The notes under the pieces were generated by a model. The model was given only the letters and a program-made list of their open reading frames with translations, searched no databases and was not told where the DNA came from. Source: Mercenaria mercenaria (taxonomy: Eukaryota; Mollusca; Bivalvia; Venerida; Veneridae). From it: a stretch of 64,000 nt of DNA. The DNA is taken from the NCBI RefSeq assembly GCF_021730395.1, contig NC_069373.1:50992501-51056500 (forward strand). Reading direction: 5' to 3'. The position numbers and the translations under genes were made by a program. Below are positions 38,101 to 50,414 of the stretch, one piece after another. Numbering within the stretch: position 1 is the first letter of the stretch; each line of letters starts with the position of its first letter.

Positions 38101-40645
38101 TACTGTGAAAAAATTCAATATCAAGCTGTTTGTCAAAAGTCTGATGCATTGTTTATTGAATTTCAACCTTGGAGCAAAACAGAATATTCAGAAAACATAA
38201 CAATAGGTGTATATGAAGAAGAATGTAAGTAAACAATCAAAAAAGTTAGATTTTAGTTCATTCAGAACCTGCGATGCTAGCTTATCCAAAGATTCTTCAA
38301 GATAAGACAAAAAGAATTTAGAGATCTGATGCCTCAGATGACTACTTCTTTTCATAATCGGATGCGTACCTTGTAGATAGTCAACGTCTGCATTTTCTAG
38401 TTCCCAAATAGAACATGTCAGCAATGACTGGAGATGGGTTTCTTTCGATGCTTTTGTCTGCTTATAATTATAAAACAAGTCCTTTAACTCATTATCGTGT
38501 GTGTTAAAATCTAATTATCGTGTGGTACTTGTGGTACCTCAGGATAAAGAGGAAACAAAATTGGCCGCTGACTACTATATTTTTCTATGTTTTTTACGGC
38601 GATAAATCGGACTTAGAATAAACAATTTCCTTGATTTCTGCTCCTGCTTCTGTACATATAAATAGTTGATAACATTACTATAAGTGCCATACATTAAGTC
38701 ACTTTGGTTGTTTCAGACTAACGTTGAACCTTTTAAATGTTTATTTCTACAATAGAATCAAGAGTTTATTCTATTTCAGATGGTGAAAAAAGTGGCGCGA
38801 TTGTGTATACTGGCGTTATTATTGGTTGTGTTGTTATCGGGATTGTTGTTGCAGTCGCCGCTGCTCGGCAGTACTTCAGTTCCCGGGATGACAGGAGACA
38901 AACTGTTAACCAACCACAACGTAAATATTTATAGATCGAGAAATATAGACGAGTTCTGCAGCGGAAATATTGCGCAACTTAAGTAACAAAGCTATTAAAA
39001 TGACGTCACGCACCCGATATGAAATTCAGACGTCAATATTTTATTTTATATGCTTATTATATTTAAAGTTTCAGCATTGGTTACTTAAGTTTTGTATGCC
39101 ATTATCAATAGTGCCCTGCTGCACGTTAAATTCGAACCTGAAACCCTTGGTTAGAAGTCCTTTGCACGTCCTCCAAATACGATTCTGATTCCAAGTTAGC
39201 ACCCGGTTTTGTAGTGGTTAACCTTTAGCCTGCTGGCGGCAAGTGATTCTGCCTATGCGACCAGTGCAGACCAAGATCAGCCTGCACATCCGTGCAGGGT
39301 GATCATGGTCTGCACTGTTCGCTATTCAGTCAGTAAATTTTCAGTGAACATCTCTTCGATTAATAAATGGTTTTGCCCACGTTGAATGATGGACCAGTCC
39401 ATTATAGAAATTTAGCAGGGTAAAAGTTAAAATAGTATTAGAGACATATTGAAAGATAACTTTTGATCTCTCGCATGTTTACATTAAATCATTTGACCTT
39501 TCTGCATTGGAAGATGTACTTAGGACATCAATGCTGAGGACATTTGTATTCTCATCCAAACTGATTTTCAAATGAGATGGGTAAAAGTATCAACGCCAAT
39601 ATTGCTGTTAAAAGAATGGCAATCCATAACATCACAATGGAACATAAACTTTATTCTCACATAGATCTAGTATATTGCTATAAACCAGTGTTAATACTAA
39701 CATGTCCGTGGCATTGATGCCAGTAATATTATCAAATGGCAACAACAGGATGATGTAACATATATTTACCTTGCCTTGTGCAAATGTCTGGCATTTCTAT
39801 TGGTCAGTAGACGTCACGTGCTGACTCGATATATTTCATATCGGTGTATGAATTCTATACTATAATTCGTCAGATACGGATTCATAATGACCATAATGAC
39901 CATTCTGAAGTGAATCGTAGTCCACAATATAAAACCGTTTCATTTTTTGACGAAATATTTCCAATGTGTATTTTCGCTTTTTATTATCCTGCAGCACAGC
40001 TGACACGTTACAACTCGCGAGATGATTCACAAGGACACCAGCGTCCTGATAATTCTGCTGAGCCGCCACAATATACCGACGTTATGGTTGCCGAAAATCG
40101 AGAAAACAACGTCAGAATTACACATAATAGGGATATTTTAGAAAATGAGTCTCAAAACCGTCAATGTTTGCAAGAAGACACTTTAAATCCATCTGGTAAT
40201 TTCTTGTTGCTTCTTTTGTTCATGACTGACTGTTCACATACCTACTGAGAGTTAGGTTATTCGTGCACAGATTTCAAAACTGCATTCCAATATTGTGTGA
40301 ATAATGTCACCTACATTTGTATGCGGCCTGTACTAAGACTGTTTATTTATTTCTTAAGGAACTGTCAGTATGTTAGTTTGTTTACCTATTTGATTCTTTA
40401 AGGAGATTTTACTATATTATATTTTACTCGATTTCGTCGTGATTAACAATACTACCATGTAACGAATTATTCGAGCATATTGTCTGAACTATATTCGAGT
40501 TAATTGTTAGTAACACTGCTTAATTAAACATACTTTGTGCCTTGCAGCATCACCATTACCCGGTGACATTGTTCCCGAGGAACCTCTGCCTCTTCCTGAT
40601 GACACCATTCCAGAGGAACCTCCGCCGCCATATCCAGGGTATTAG
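32112..40645 (+). CDS. Receptor-like type I membrane protein with PPxY tail, copy 2
   Basis: Exons: 32112-32166, 36806-37056, 38095-38224, 38780-38920, 39995-40195, 40548-40645, giving 291 residues in frame with GT..AG borders. Layout is as in copy 1: signal peptide, six-cysteine ectodomain, glycine-spaced transmembrane helix, and a tail with PPQY and PPPY ending PPPPYPGY. Against copy 1, exons 2-3 differ at 31 of 127 residues and exons 5-6 at 15 of 99, with all cysteines and both PPxY motifs kept. In exon 2 I count 22 replacement codons against 5 silent ones; in exon 3, 9 against 0. The NKT site of copy 1 is lost (SKT here), and NIT appears nearby. Intron 1 is swollen by a satellite and transposons. 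Confidence 0.85.
33400..34155 (+). repeat. 35-bp satellite array in intron 1 of copy 2
   Basis: About 20 tandem units built on gagtactgctcactgagtag plus tgttcacggtactgt. Units differ by point changes and stay close to 35 bp. An open frame across part of it is an artefact of the repeat. No such array exists in copies 1 or 3. Confidence 0.9.
34160..34842. other. Intron 1 of copy 2, nothing recognised
   Basis: AT-rich. One short direct pair (gccatcttggacgccatctt) at about 34441 stands out. No gene or element ends are seen. Confidence 0.4.
34843..35889. mobile_element. Possible DNA element with GGCAACTGAGCCGGTG ends
   Basis: The word aaatgccaccggctcagttgcc at 34843-34864 is the inverse of ggcaactgagccggtgacat at 35867-35889. 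The right part, with a decayed SINE inside (about 35410-35560), is also found upstream of exon 2 in copy 3 (55350-55380), so the element is older than that split. No target duplication was confirmed. Confidence 0.5.
35410..35560 (-). mobile_element. Decayed SINE copy
   Basis: Text such as catatggcaacatttccaac and aggtgtctctccgggc follows the order of the SINE at 51000-51230 with many differences. It is an old copy. Confidence 0.5.
36631..36770 (+). repeat. Mixed ACTT / ACTC / CTTT microsatellites beside exon 2 of copy 2
   Basis: Runs of ACTT, then GATT, ACTC and CTTT end only about 35 bp before exon 2. Copy 3 has ACGG, ACTC and ACTT runs at the matching distance. Confidence 0.85.
39218..39430. 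mobile_element. 213-bp MITE with TTAA ends in intron 4 of copy 2
   Basis: Ends TTAACCTTTAGCCTGCT and, as complement, TTAACTTTTACCCTGCT are inverted; the inner text gaccagtgcagaccaagatc and its partner form a further hairpin. It resembles a very common bivalve repeat. TTAA at both ends again suggests a piggyBac/Kolobok-type mover. Confidence 0.75.
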
Positions 40646-41066
40646 ATCAAAGTACACAATGTATGGGTTCCAAATTCACAAAGTATTCCATCAACAGTTG
40701 TTTGGACAGTAGCCAATTAGTACCGTTTGGAGGATGTGACACTATAACCAGTAAAACCTCCTGTTTGTAACCAATGAAACATTGCGTTTTAACTTGACAC
40801 ACATCTCATGTTTATAACCAATAAAACCTCAAGTTCATAGGCTTTAAAACTTTGAGTTAAACAAAGACTAGTTGCAAACCATAAACCGACAGTTATTACT
40901 TTTCATATGAGGCTAAACGATAGTAACTGTATTAAAATAAAAGAAAAGATATTGAAAATACTATCCCTGCTCTATGCACTCCTACTAAAGATATTGAAAA
41001 TACTATCCCTGCTCTATGCACTCCTACTAATGCATAAAGCCCTTGCTCAGTTGAAAACAAGATGGT

Positions 41067-41072
41067 AATAAA
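41067..41072 (+). terminator. Candidate polyadenylation signal, copy 2
   Basis: AATAAA in the conserved 3' block gttgaaaacaagatggtaat, about 420 bp past the stop, at the same relative place as in copies 1 and 3. Confidence 0.4.
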
Positions 41073-41354
41073 TTATTATATGGCTACAATGGGTGCGGAT
41101 AGGCACATTTGAACGGTAAATTCAGGGCAGCCCGGATAACCTGGGATGGGTTGTATAGATTTATGTGTTATATTGAAAGTGGTGATTGTCTAACAATGTA
41201 ATTATGCGTAACATTTATTTGGACAGTTGTTATACATCTGTCTTCAACATAAAAATCAAACACTGTTGAAACTTTTAATTATATAGTTTCTGCATATTTA
41301 TTTTGGTATCTCTCAACGTAAGATCTTCTGAAACATTGAATGTGATGTAAGGCC

Positions 41355-43383
41355 TGTAAGGGAATGCCCCCCACCCCCTTTACAAATTACATAAACACTG
41401 CCGTGAAATCATGTGACAATCCACTCTAAAATACACGTAAATAAAATCTATAAGCAGAAACTTACTTCTATGGACTGTGAATCGTATCATGTTAGTGTGT
41501 TGTAAGTTGAAGCCTTTTAACTGTGCCGAAATTAACTATTCCAGAACTGAATTCTCCGTGAATACTAACTATGCAATTTCAGTCTAAATTCTCCTTTGAA
41601 GAGAGTACTTTTAAAGGTGAATAACTCTTAAAGTAAATAGTGTAATCGATATTTCTAAGATGAGCTAATGTTCAAATCATTCTACAACAGACTGACAACA
41701 TGATTTTAAGCATAAACTGCCAGACGACGGAGCCACTTAGACATTTTCTACAAGTGTGCCAAGCGTCCATTTCGATGTTTGTAAAATGGCGGCGGATCAA
41801 CTTTGGAACTATTTTTATGTTCTCTGTTTAACATAAAACTTTCAGGAATTCATATTTATGTAAAAATAATCATAAGCCCGTTTAAAGCATTTGTTATATT
41901 GATGGTTTTCATTGTTTTACATACAAGGACTATATTATGTTCGGCGTAGTAAATTTCGTCTGCTATTTTAGTACGCTATTAAGGTTTAGCTCGAGCATTT
42001 TATCATTTGCATGATTTTTAACTTGATTTGTTTAATATGTTCAGGCTTTTCATAAAAGCCCGCTGTAAAATGTCAGAGTCTATATTTATATGTAATTTTA
42101 GCAGCTCAATGCAGTGTTTCTCTCTTGGACGGATAACATTACCCTGTTGAAATCCCGTCTTATGATTGGATAATTTAGTCACGCGGTATAGTCTAGAAGG
42201 TTATATATACAGGTCCCCGTCTTTCATTCGGGTATCTTCTTCTCAACTGTAAAAACTTGAGAATAACAACAACAAGGCTTAAACGGCTGTTAAATCTTAT
42301 CTACTTTGGCACATAACTGTCTTTCAGTTCAAGGTATAACGAATACTAGCTTACTATCATAATTACTGTTGGAGAACATTGTATTTATTTATTATGTATA
42401 GCAAGTAACACAACAGCATAGAAGAGAAAACTGAACCTTGTGGTATGCCTTGTCTAAATTACCACGTAATGGCGAAACCAAGGAGGTGCATTGGACTTCA
42501 TACACATATTCATCTTTACGAAAAGTATTCTGTTTACCGTATTGCCATTCAAAGAATTTCCATGTAACCGTTCCATAACTTGAGAAGAAGAACCCATTGC
42601 ATAGGCTCGGTCCGTCGTTGTACACTTTTATACTAGATGTTATGTACACTTTTATACTAGATGTTATGTATAAATTTGATAGTTATCACTAGATGCACTC
42701 GCTCTGTTACTGTTTTTGATGATATGAATTGCACTGTAAACTGACTGATATGATGAGCTTGCACACCATGCATAATATACATGTAACTGACACATGTCAA
42801 TTATTAAAGTCGTTTGAAGATTTACACAGATGTTCTTTGCGCTTTTCAAAGTGAGCGGGTGGGAGAGTTGAGAAAGTACTTGTATATAAACTGGTCATTG
42901 TAGCACAAATGATCATGTGTGTATCTAAGTTATATGATGCAAAGACACACTACAAAGAGGTCATCATATAACAATTAGTGGTCCAGTACATTAACCCTCA
43001 TACGAAGTAAATTACAACTACTTGGTACAATGCATATCTATGCCAGACATGCACATGTCTGTATGTGTATACGCATTATATATTGGGAGCGACGGTCCCG
43101 GAGAAACAACTGCATCCTAGACTAATAAGAGACCGTCAAGGTTCGCCGAAGGTATATGATCTATAATGACGCAGCTACAGTGATTGTCCAATATCGACGC
43201 ACCCAAAGAGGTCGCACCAGGTATCTATTTCAACGCATCTGGAGTTAATCGCAACATACACTTGTATCTGCATGCTTTATCAAGAGAGATGTTGTTATGC
43301 AAATGCCAGTTATATTACTAAGTAGACCGGTATCCTGATTAATAAGGATGTGCAACTACCACAAAGTGGGGTAGGTCCTTACA
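41355..43383 (+). repeat. 5' LTR of the Gypsy-type fossil
   Basis: Starts TGTAAGGGAATGCCC and ends GTAGGTCCTTACA. A likely promoter is ggttatatatacaggtcc at about 42200, followed by a start-like region (tcattcgggtatcttcttct) that also occurs in the 3' LTR. Confidence 0.8.
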
Positions 43384-43563
43384 ACTTGGTGTCAGAAGTG
43401 GGATGTCCTATTTTAAGGGCATCAGGATTCGAACCATGCCTGTTATTGTGAGGGAAAAGAACTCTGTTGAGGATGATACAGGAACCAGTACATATCATTA
43501 ACAACGTTTACTATTTTCAGAAATTGTTTGCAAGTATTTTATTGACAACAGAAGACCTATGCA

Positions 43564-45142
43564 ATGGTAATCACAGTGTGCGTGGAGGGACCTGCAAAGC
43601 AGATTGTTTATGTATATATATGTTGTTATTCATTTTTTTTAATCACTATTGTAACTGTATTGTACAAAACGGGCGATTCTGATCAAGAAGTGCAGTTCAA
43701 TATGAACCGTGGAGACGGACTGCCCGATGCGGACCTCCAACACAACTATCATGAAAGAGAGGAAGGCCATGTACAATACACCGTGCCATTTGACTCCGAC
43801 TCGGGGACAGAAGAGCATGCTGATCCAGAACCAGAAGAAAACGTTAGAAATGAGACTGAAGAAGTGCCACAGGACGATATACGTGATGTCAGTGTGTTAG
43901 ATGATGACAATCGTAGGAGAGTTGGGACTATAAACAGAGGTCAACACTCCACACCTAGGTCCAGAAGCCCTATAAGGCAAGATAGGAGGACCATAGATTA
44001 TCAGCAAGATAGACACAGAAGAGAGCCAAATGAACACAGCGACGAGGAGCGAAATTACAATATACAAAGACACAGTAGGAGACGAGAGAAACACACACGG
44101 CAGATAAAGCGAAACCAACATTTAACAAAGTTTACCAGGATTCGGATGACAGTGATTATGGATATAATGAAGAACGACAACAGCAAAGGTTCAGTGGGGA
44201 ACGGGGAACTGGTAGAGCCAGTATACACAGGAATGAAAATGTACCTAGACGGAGACCTTTTGCCTTTGAACAAAATCAGGGTGATTTCCTTGTAAATAAT
44301 GCACAGGACAGGCCTCATCGATCCAACGTACCTGTAATAAAACAAGAGAAGTTTGATGGAACTGGTGACTGGGAAAGCTGTTTTTCCCATTTCACAAACT
44401 GTGCGGACTTAGGAAAATGGTCGGACGAAGAAAAGGCGCTAACACTGGCATCAAGTTTGCAAGGGTCAGCACGGATATTTTACCTAGGTCTACAGGAATA
44501 TGAACGTAAGATTTTTAGGTCATTGCTTAAGCTTTTAACTGACAGGTTCGGAAGCAGGAAGCAACAGACTAAATACATAGCAAGATTGGAATCCAGGAGG
44601 CGCCATGACGGGGAAACACTGGCATTTTTCGGTGATGACCTTCGAATTATGGCACAAAGAGCTTATCCGGATCTAGACAACAATGCACGAGAATCTTTGG
44701 TTTCCACCAGTTTTACAAGACTATTAGTCCAGAGATGAAATGTCGTTGTTTAGACAGAGAATGTAGAACCATCCAGCAAGCAGTAGATGTTGTCGAGAGA
44801 TATGAACTGGTACTTGGCACAGAGGACAAAAAGAGAAGTACAGTACAAATGTTCAAATGTTATACTGCGGCAGAGTCAAGTGGGAAATCAAATGAATGTG
44901 ATGCAGATATGAAGAGACAAATGCATGACATCTTAACAAGGCTTGATCGCATGGAAAGCAGATTAAATGCTAGACAAGGGCAAGATCAGAATGTAACAAC
45001 CGAAAATGATAGACGAGGAAAGAGATTTACAGGATGTTTTGTGTGCATGTCCATGCACCACTATGCCAGGGACTGTCCACAGAAACGCGAGGGAAATGAC
45101 AAAAGAAATCAACTGTCGGAAAACTCCAGACCGCTAGCCTGA
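43564..45142 (+). mobile_element. gag-like region of the Gypsy-type fossil
   Basis: A charged region rich in Arg/Asp/Glu is followed by a capsid-like helical part and a CCHC zinc knuckle, CFVCMSMHHYARDC (45035-45076). Part of a broken element. Confidence 0.7.
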
Positions 45143-45229
45143 GCGGCCAGTGGCTAGCGGATGACATATGGCCGGAAGGGTTAATTGACTTATATCCTGA
45201 AACGCCAAACCGGATAGGGCAACTGATGG

Positions 45230-46829
45230 ATGCTGGAATATGGAATAAACGTAAAACTGTTGGTTGACAATGGTTCATCGGCAACTCTGCTATCAAACCG
45301 TATTTATTCCTCCATAGAAGCAAGCAAAAGACCAGAATTACACCACATAAGTAATACAATGCAAGGTGCTAATGGCCATGGCATTGAGCTATACGGGAGA
45401 ATACGTGTCACACTAAGGTTGGGTGACAGTTCCTTTGACACTCATGCTATCGTATGTGATATTGTCCCAGATGGCATACTTGGTCAGGATTTCTTGCTAC
45501 GTCATGCTTCTAATATCGATTACGATAAAACAACCATTTTTACTGATCGCACTCCCATCAATTGCTGGGTTGGTGGCGAAGCCCAAACAAGATGTAGAGT
45601 CCTCACCACTAGTGAAGTGCAAATACCTCCAATATCTTTGGTTAGGACTCCTATTCAGATAGAAAATGCCGAGACTTTATCAGACCTTGCTCTTATGTGT
45701 TCATCTAAATCACTTTTATCTGGAAAATCCACTATAGCTGTTGAAGGTGTTATACAGCCATACAATAAAAGTCCTGGCATCTGCCTTGTAAATACAAGTG
45801 AAAAAGAAGTAAAGATACCTCAAAATGTGCCTATCGGTTTTTGTGAATCGTACAATGAAGCAAAGCCAACAGCAACGTATACCAGTAGAGTTACAAATGT
45901 AAGTCCTTCAGGGGGGAACCTTGAGGTTCCTGAACATCTTAAAGACTTGTATGAAAGAAGTGTAACTGATCTCACTGAAGAGCAAGCTGTAAAGTTATCT
46001 GAGTTGTTGATAAAATATCAAGACGTATTTGCAAAATCCCCTGAAGATCTGGGACGGAACAACTCCGTTTTACATAAAATAAACACAGGGCAAGCAAAAC
46101 CGATACGCCAACCACCAAGACGACAACCAATTGGTATAAGGGACACAGAGAAAGAAGAGGTTTACAAGATGCTTGATAGAGGGGTAATTGAACAATCGAA
46201 AAGTAGCTGGTCCTCACCAATAGTCCTTGTGACCAAGAAGGACAACTCAACTTGCTTCTGTGTGGACTATAGACGTTTGAATGACGTCACTGAAAAAGGA
46301 TGCCTACCCAATACCACGGGTTGAAGAATGTCTTGACTCTTTATCCGGCTCTAAATGGTATAGCTGTATGGATCTTAATTCAGGTTTTTGGCAAGTAGGA
46401 CTTAGCCAGGAGGACAAGGAGAAGACTGCCTTCTCAACTAGCCTTGGTCTTTACCAATTTACCGTCATGCAATTCGGATTAGCCAATTCGCCATCAACCT
46501 TTGAACGCCTAATGGAGGATGTTTGGAGAGGCTTACGTTGGGAAGAGTGCTTGGTCTATATGGACGATATTATAGTACACGCTTTAATGTTTGAGCAAGG
46601 GCTTGACAGACTTGAACATGTATTTGAAAGACTTAAACAAGCAAATTTAAAGCTTAAGCCATCAAAGTGCATATTCTTTAGAAAAACTGTGAAATTCTTA
46701 GGTCATGTGGTATCTGAAGACGGTGTTGAAACAGACCCCGATAAGATCAAAGTCGTGAAGGACTGGACTCGTCCAACAACCAAAAAGCAAGTCAGAAGTT
46801 TCCTTGGCCTCATGCTGTATAGAACGTAG
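45230..46829 (+). mobile_element. Protease and reverse transcriptase region of the Gypsy-type fossil
   Basis: Retropepsin-like core KLLVDNGSSATLLS, then reverse transcriptase with SSPIVLVTKKDNS, DLNSGFWQV, and the catalytic VYMDDIIV near 46554-46577. Typical of Ty3/Gypsy pol. Part of a broken element. Confidence 0.8.
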
Positions 46830-46859
46830 CAAGTCAATGATAATGAACACCATCAACTG

Positions 46860-47807
46860 ATCGTCCCAAAGAAGTACAGAGCAGAGGTTATTTCTTTGAA
46901 CCATGACATTCCAACTGCGCCACATCTAGGATGGAAATCGACATTGAAAAGGATAAATCAAGACTTTTACCGGCCAGGGATTAAAGTCGACGTTCAAACG
47001 TACTGCCAACGCTGTGACAGCTGTTGTGCCAGAAAGCAAACAGGGCACCCCTTGGTAAATCAGTGACAGGAGGACCAATGGAAAAGTCTCAATGGACATT
47101 CTCGGACCATTCACAATATCAGAAAATGGCGATAGATATGTGTTGTAGTGTGCGATGAATTTACCAAGTGGACAGAAGCATTTGCAATCCCAAATCAAGA
47201 AGCAGTTACTGTTGCTAGAGCCTTCGTTGACGGATTCATTTGTCGGTTTGGAGCTCCCTTGCAAGTACATACTGACCAAGGAAGAAATTTTGAGTCACGT
47301 ATATTCAAGCAAATGTGCAACTTGTTCAGGATTCATAAAACCAGAACAACAAGTTTTAGGCCGCAATCTAACGGAACCGTTGAAAGATTTAATAGAAGTT
47401 TAGCAAACATGTTGGCTGCATACTGCAACAAAAATCAGAAAACTTGGGACTATTGCCTACCCCAGGTAATGATGGCGTACAGAGCCACGGAACACTCAAC
47501 GATTAAAGTCACACCAAACATGATGGTACTCGGGCGCAATGTATAATTACCAAGTCAGGCTGTGATTGGGAGGCCCGAAACGGAGGAAAACGAAGATGAT
47601 AGAGAAGCCTATGTTAGTAATTTACAGGAGACGCTTGTGGACGTTCATGATGTGGCAAGGAAAAACTTGATAAAACAGGCTACTTACAGGAAGAAATATT
47701 ATGATACAAAAGCAAAAGTACGAGAACTACTGGAGCTACAACCAGTTTGGTTACATGATCCAACGAGAAGACCCGGTGTCTGTAGCAAACTAGCAAACAG
47801 ATGGTAG
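46860..47807 (+). mobile_element. Integrase region of the Gypsy-type fossil
   Basis: An HHCC-like zinc module (HLGWKSTLKRI, CQRCDSC) is followed by a DDE catalytic core: CDEFTKWTEAF, HTDQGRNFES and NGTVERFNRSL. Part of a broken element. Confidence 0.8.
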
Positions 47808-48347
47808 AAAAGAAGTTGAATGGTCTTACCTACCTTATTTGCATGTCGCCAAAGAAACCATCGAAGGCAGTGCATATTGACCGGCTCCTACCGTATCGTG
47901 GAAATTACTTACCAAGATGGATGTTGCAAAGGAAGGCACTTGGACCGGCATAGATGGAGATTATTGAGGCAAACCTAATTTTGTGTTATATGTATATATT
48001 ATATATGTATTATACATGCTAGACGTTGAAGTTTAAACCCACCTGTTACTATGCTTGGAGCACATTTCGTTGAATAAAGTCGGGAGTGTACAATGGTTGT
48101 TATTTCTTACTGGTACTTTCATGTTTATTTGGAATAAACAATGGTTAGCCGAAACTTGATGGCCACAGGTTTAGCTGTTAACTTACCTCACAGTTGGGAT
48201 AGGTGGGCAGATGAGGTAACTATCAACCGCTCCGACGCGTGTATGTACACATATGAAACCTTAATATCCTTGTTTACTGCCGTCAATAATCTATATCATG
48301 CATGGTGTGTTGTGCTCATCCATCTGTCGGTCCCTTAAGAAGTCGTA

Positions 48348-50122
48348 TTGATATTGCTCCTGGTTATCGTATGCAGTCATAAACCTTACCTATTGCATCA
48401 TGTGAATTCCCAGAAAATTCAAAAAGACTTCCAACACTATATTTTCAGGATGTCGCATTCGTGCTGGTCTTGTGCGAAGACGTATGACACAAGGGAGAAA
48501 CCGAAATGCCATTTCATGAGCAAGGTCCATCGTTTCCTGTATATAGTCTGTCCTGGGTGTCCACCCACACGCCAGTTCAGGAGGGCACTTGACTTGAGGC
48601 TCCGTGTCCATAAGGATCACAGGAAGATGGTGAAGAACTTTGGAAGCAAGTTTCCTGAGGAGGATGACTGTTTCTACATGGCTGTAGAACCGCGTGCATA
48701 CAGACTTTGTTTAAAGGGTAGACCGTCTGAGGGAGAACCAGCAACGTTCTTGAAGGAGACGCTTTTGCAGAAGTCTGTTCTTCGTAAGCCTTCGGAATGG
48801 CAGAGGGGCTGGGACAGACATGGGCCCCTGTCGACTATTGACTACACCATTGGAAGCACTGTCTCTTATTCTCCATAAAGACCTGAGGTTTGGACACCAA
48901 TCTACGTTGATGTTGGCACAACCGTTACAGTGTTGGTAGTGACGGGAGGCTCTGGTGGAACTACACATCGCCTTTACCTCTACAACCAGGACGAACGGAT
49001 CCGGGAAAAGATGACGAGAATCAAAGGGGCTGTTCGCGACACCGGCGCTATAGTACCACAGAAATGGACCACAACTTCAGCAAAGACAGAATCTACCCTC
49101 AGTATAATCAGAGCTACCAGAAGTAGACATGCCACCAAACAAGAGGCACAGATCAGCTCCGCCAGCACCATTCTTCCCCACACTTCCACCTATTTTACCT
49201 TTAAGAACCCCAAAGAATATGCCAGTTAGAAGTCTTTCGGCTGACGAATCAAAAGATGACGACCCTCCCAACAAGCTAGATTCATCGTCTGATAGAAATC
49301 TATCCCTGACTGTCACAGTACCAGCACAGGTAGCCGGCATCATGACAATGCAGAATCCGGATGTAGCTTCTTCTGGTTCTCCATCATCCTCTACAGTTCC
49401 GGCACAACTTCCAGACCAGATGGTTTCTGCCACCCTCTCATACCAGCCGAACTCCATTGCTTCAGCCACCACTATCACTACAGCTCCGACGCCACATCCG
49501 GACCAGATGGCATCTGCAACCCCACCGTACCAGCCAAACTCCATTTCTTCAGTCACCACTGTCACTGCAACCCCACCGTACCAGCCAAACTCCATTTCTT
49601 CCATCACTACCGTCACTACAGAGCAGACACCAGCCACAAAAGACCTGCCTGAGGTTACTACCACTCCCCCTTCAGCTATTCCTCTAGCTGACACTTCAAC
49701 ATCGAAGTCTTCTTCTATTGAGGTGGTGTCTTCAATGGATAGCCATGTCAACGTACTCCGGAAGAGAAAACAGCCCATCAAACAGCCCGTCCAGGTAGCT
49801 GGAGACGAGACTCCCGTACTCCACTGCTAGAATGATGCTTATGATAAGTGGCATGCTGTTGTTTCCACCTGGAATGAGGGATAGTGCTAGTGTCAAGTTG
49901 CCGCTAGAGGGACCCTTACAGTTTTGGCCGCCATATGGTTGGAAGGATATGAATGCAGACACTCGGCTTCTTATATGGGAAACAACCGCCGCCACCCTTG
50001 CCATGAAATGGAGCATGCCTTTGGACAGGCCTTACATCTTAGACGCCTTCCAGTTTGGCCTTAAATCAAAGATAATACCCTGGCAGAGTCGAGAGCCCGT
50101 CATGGAAATTATACTTTGCTAA
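48348..50122 (+). mobile_element. Third coding region of the Gypsy-type fossil, unknown product
   Basis: Downstream of integrase, where some Gypsy elements carry env. The first part has paired cysteines and histidines that suggest a zinc-binding fold (CWSCAKTYDTREKPKC; CPGCPP; RVHKDHRK). A second open part is rich in Pro, Ser and Thr with repeated PPYQPNS(I)S phrases. I see no signal peptide or transmembrane helix, so it is not an obvious envelope. It lies between the LTRs and is in the element's own orientation. Confidence 0.55.
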
Positions 50123-50414
50123 AGCGGATAGCATTGGGGAAGGCAGTCATTGGAGACGAGACTATAGTTGATATGTTTTCTGCAGCTATCGACAGAAGCC
50201 ATAGTGCTCGACCTGGTGGATATAGGGACCTAGTGATGACCTGTGCTCACGTGCCATTAAGAATATGAGGACATTAACTTATAGCTGAGATCCCCATGTG
50301 TTATCATCAACAGGAAAAGCGACATTTATAGAACGCAACCTGTAAATTAGAATTCAAAGGACATTTTAAGTATCTTCAAATTCAGGAGTATTTGAACTTC
50401 TAAGGTGGGGAGAG

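Larger units (their letters stand above)
29241..41150 (+). repeat. Duplicated unit 2 of the receptor-like array
   Basis: Homologous to 11483-24440 across flanks, exons and much of the introns. It ends where the Gypsy-type fossil begins. Homology to unit 3 resumes just beyond that fossil (tgaacattttaacatctt at about 52097 against cgaacattttaacatctt at about 61718). Confidence 0.7.

Noticed and set aside
38780-38986. ATG-started open frame MVKKVARLCILALLLVV
   Set aside because: It is an out-of-frame reading of the transmembrane exon of copy 2; the phase-1 reading agrees with copies 1 and 3.
49077-49781. Long minus-strand open frame of 234 codons
   Set aside because: It mirrors the Pro/Ser/Thr-rich plus-strand coding of the Gypsy-type fossil; low-complexity shadow.
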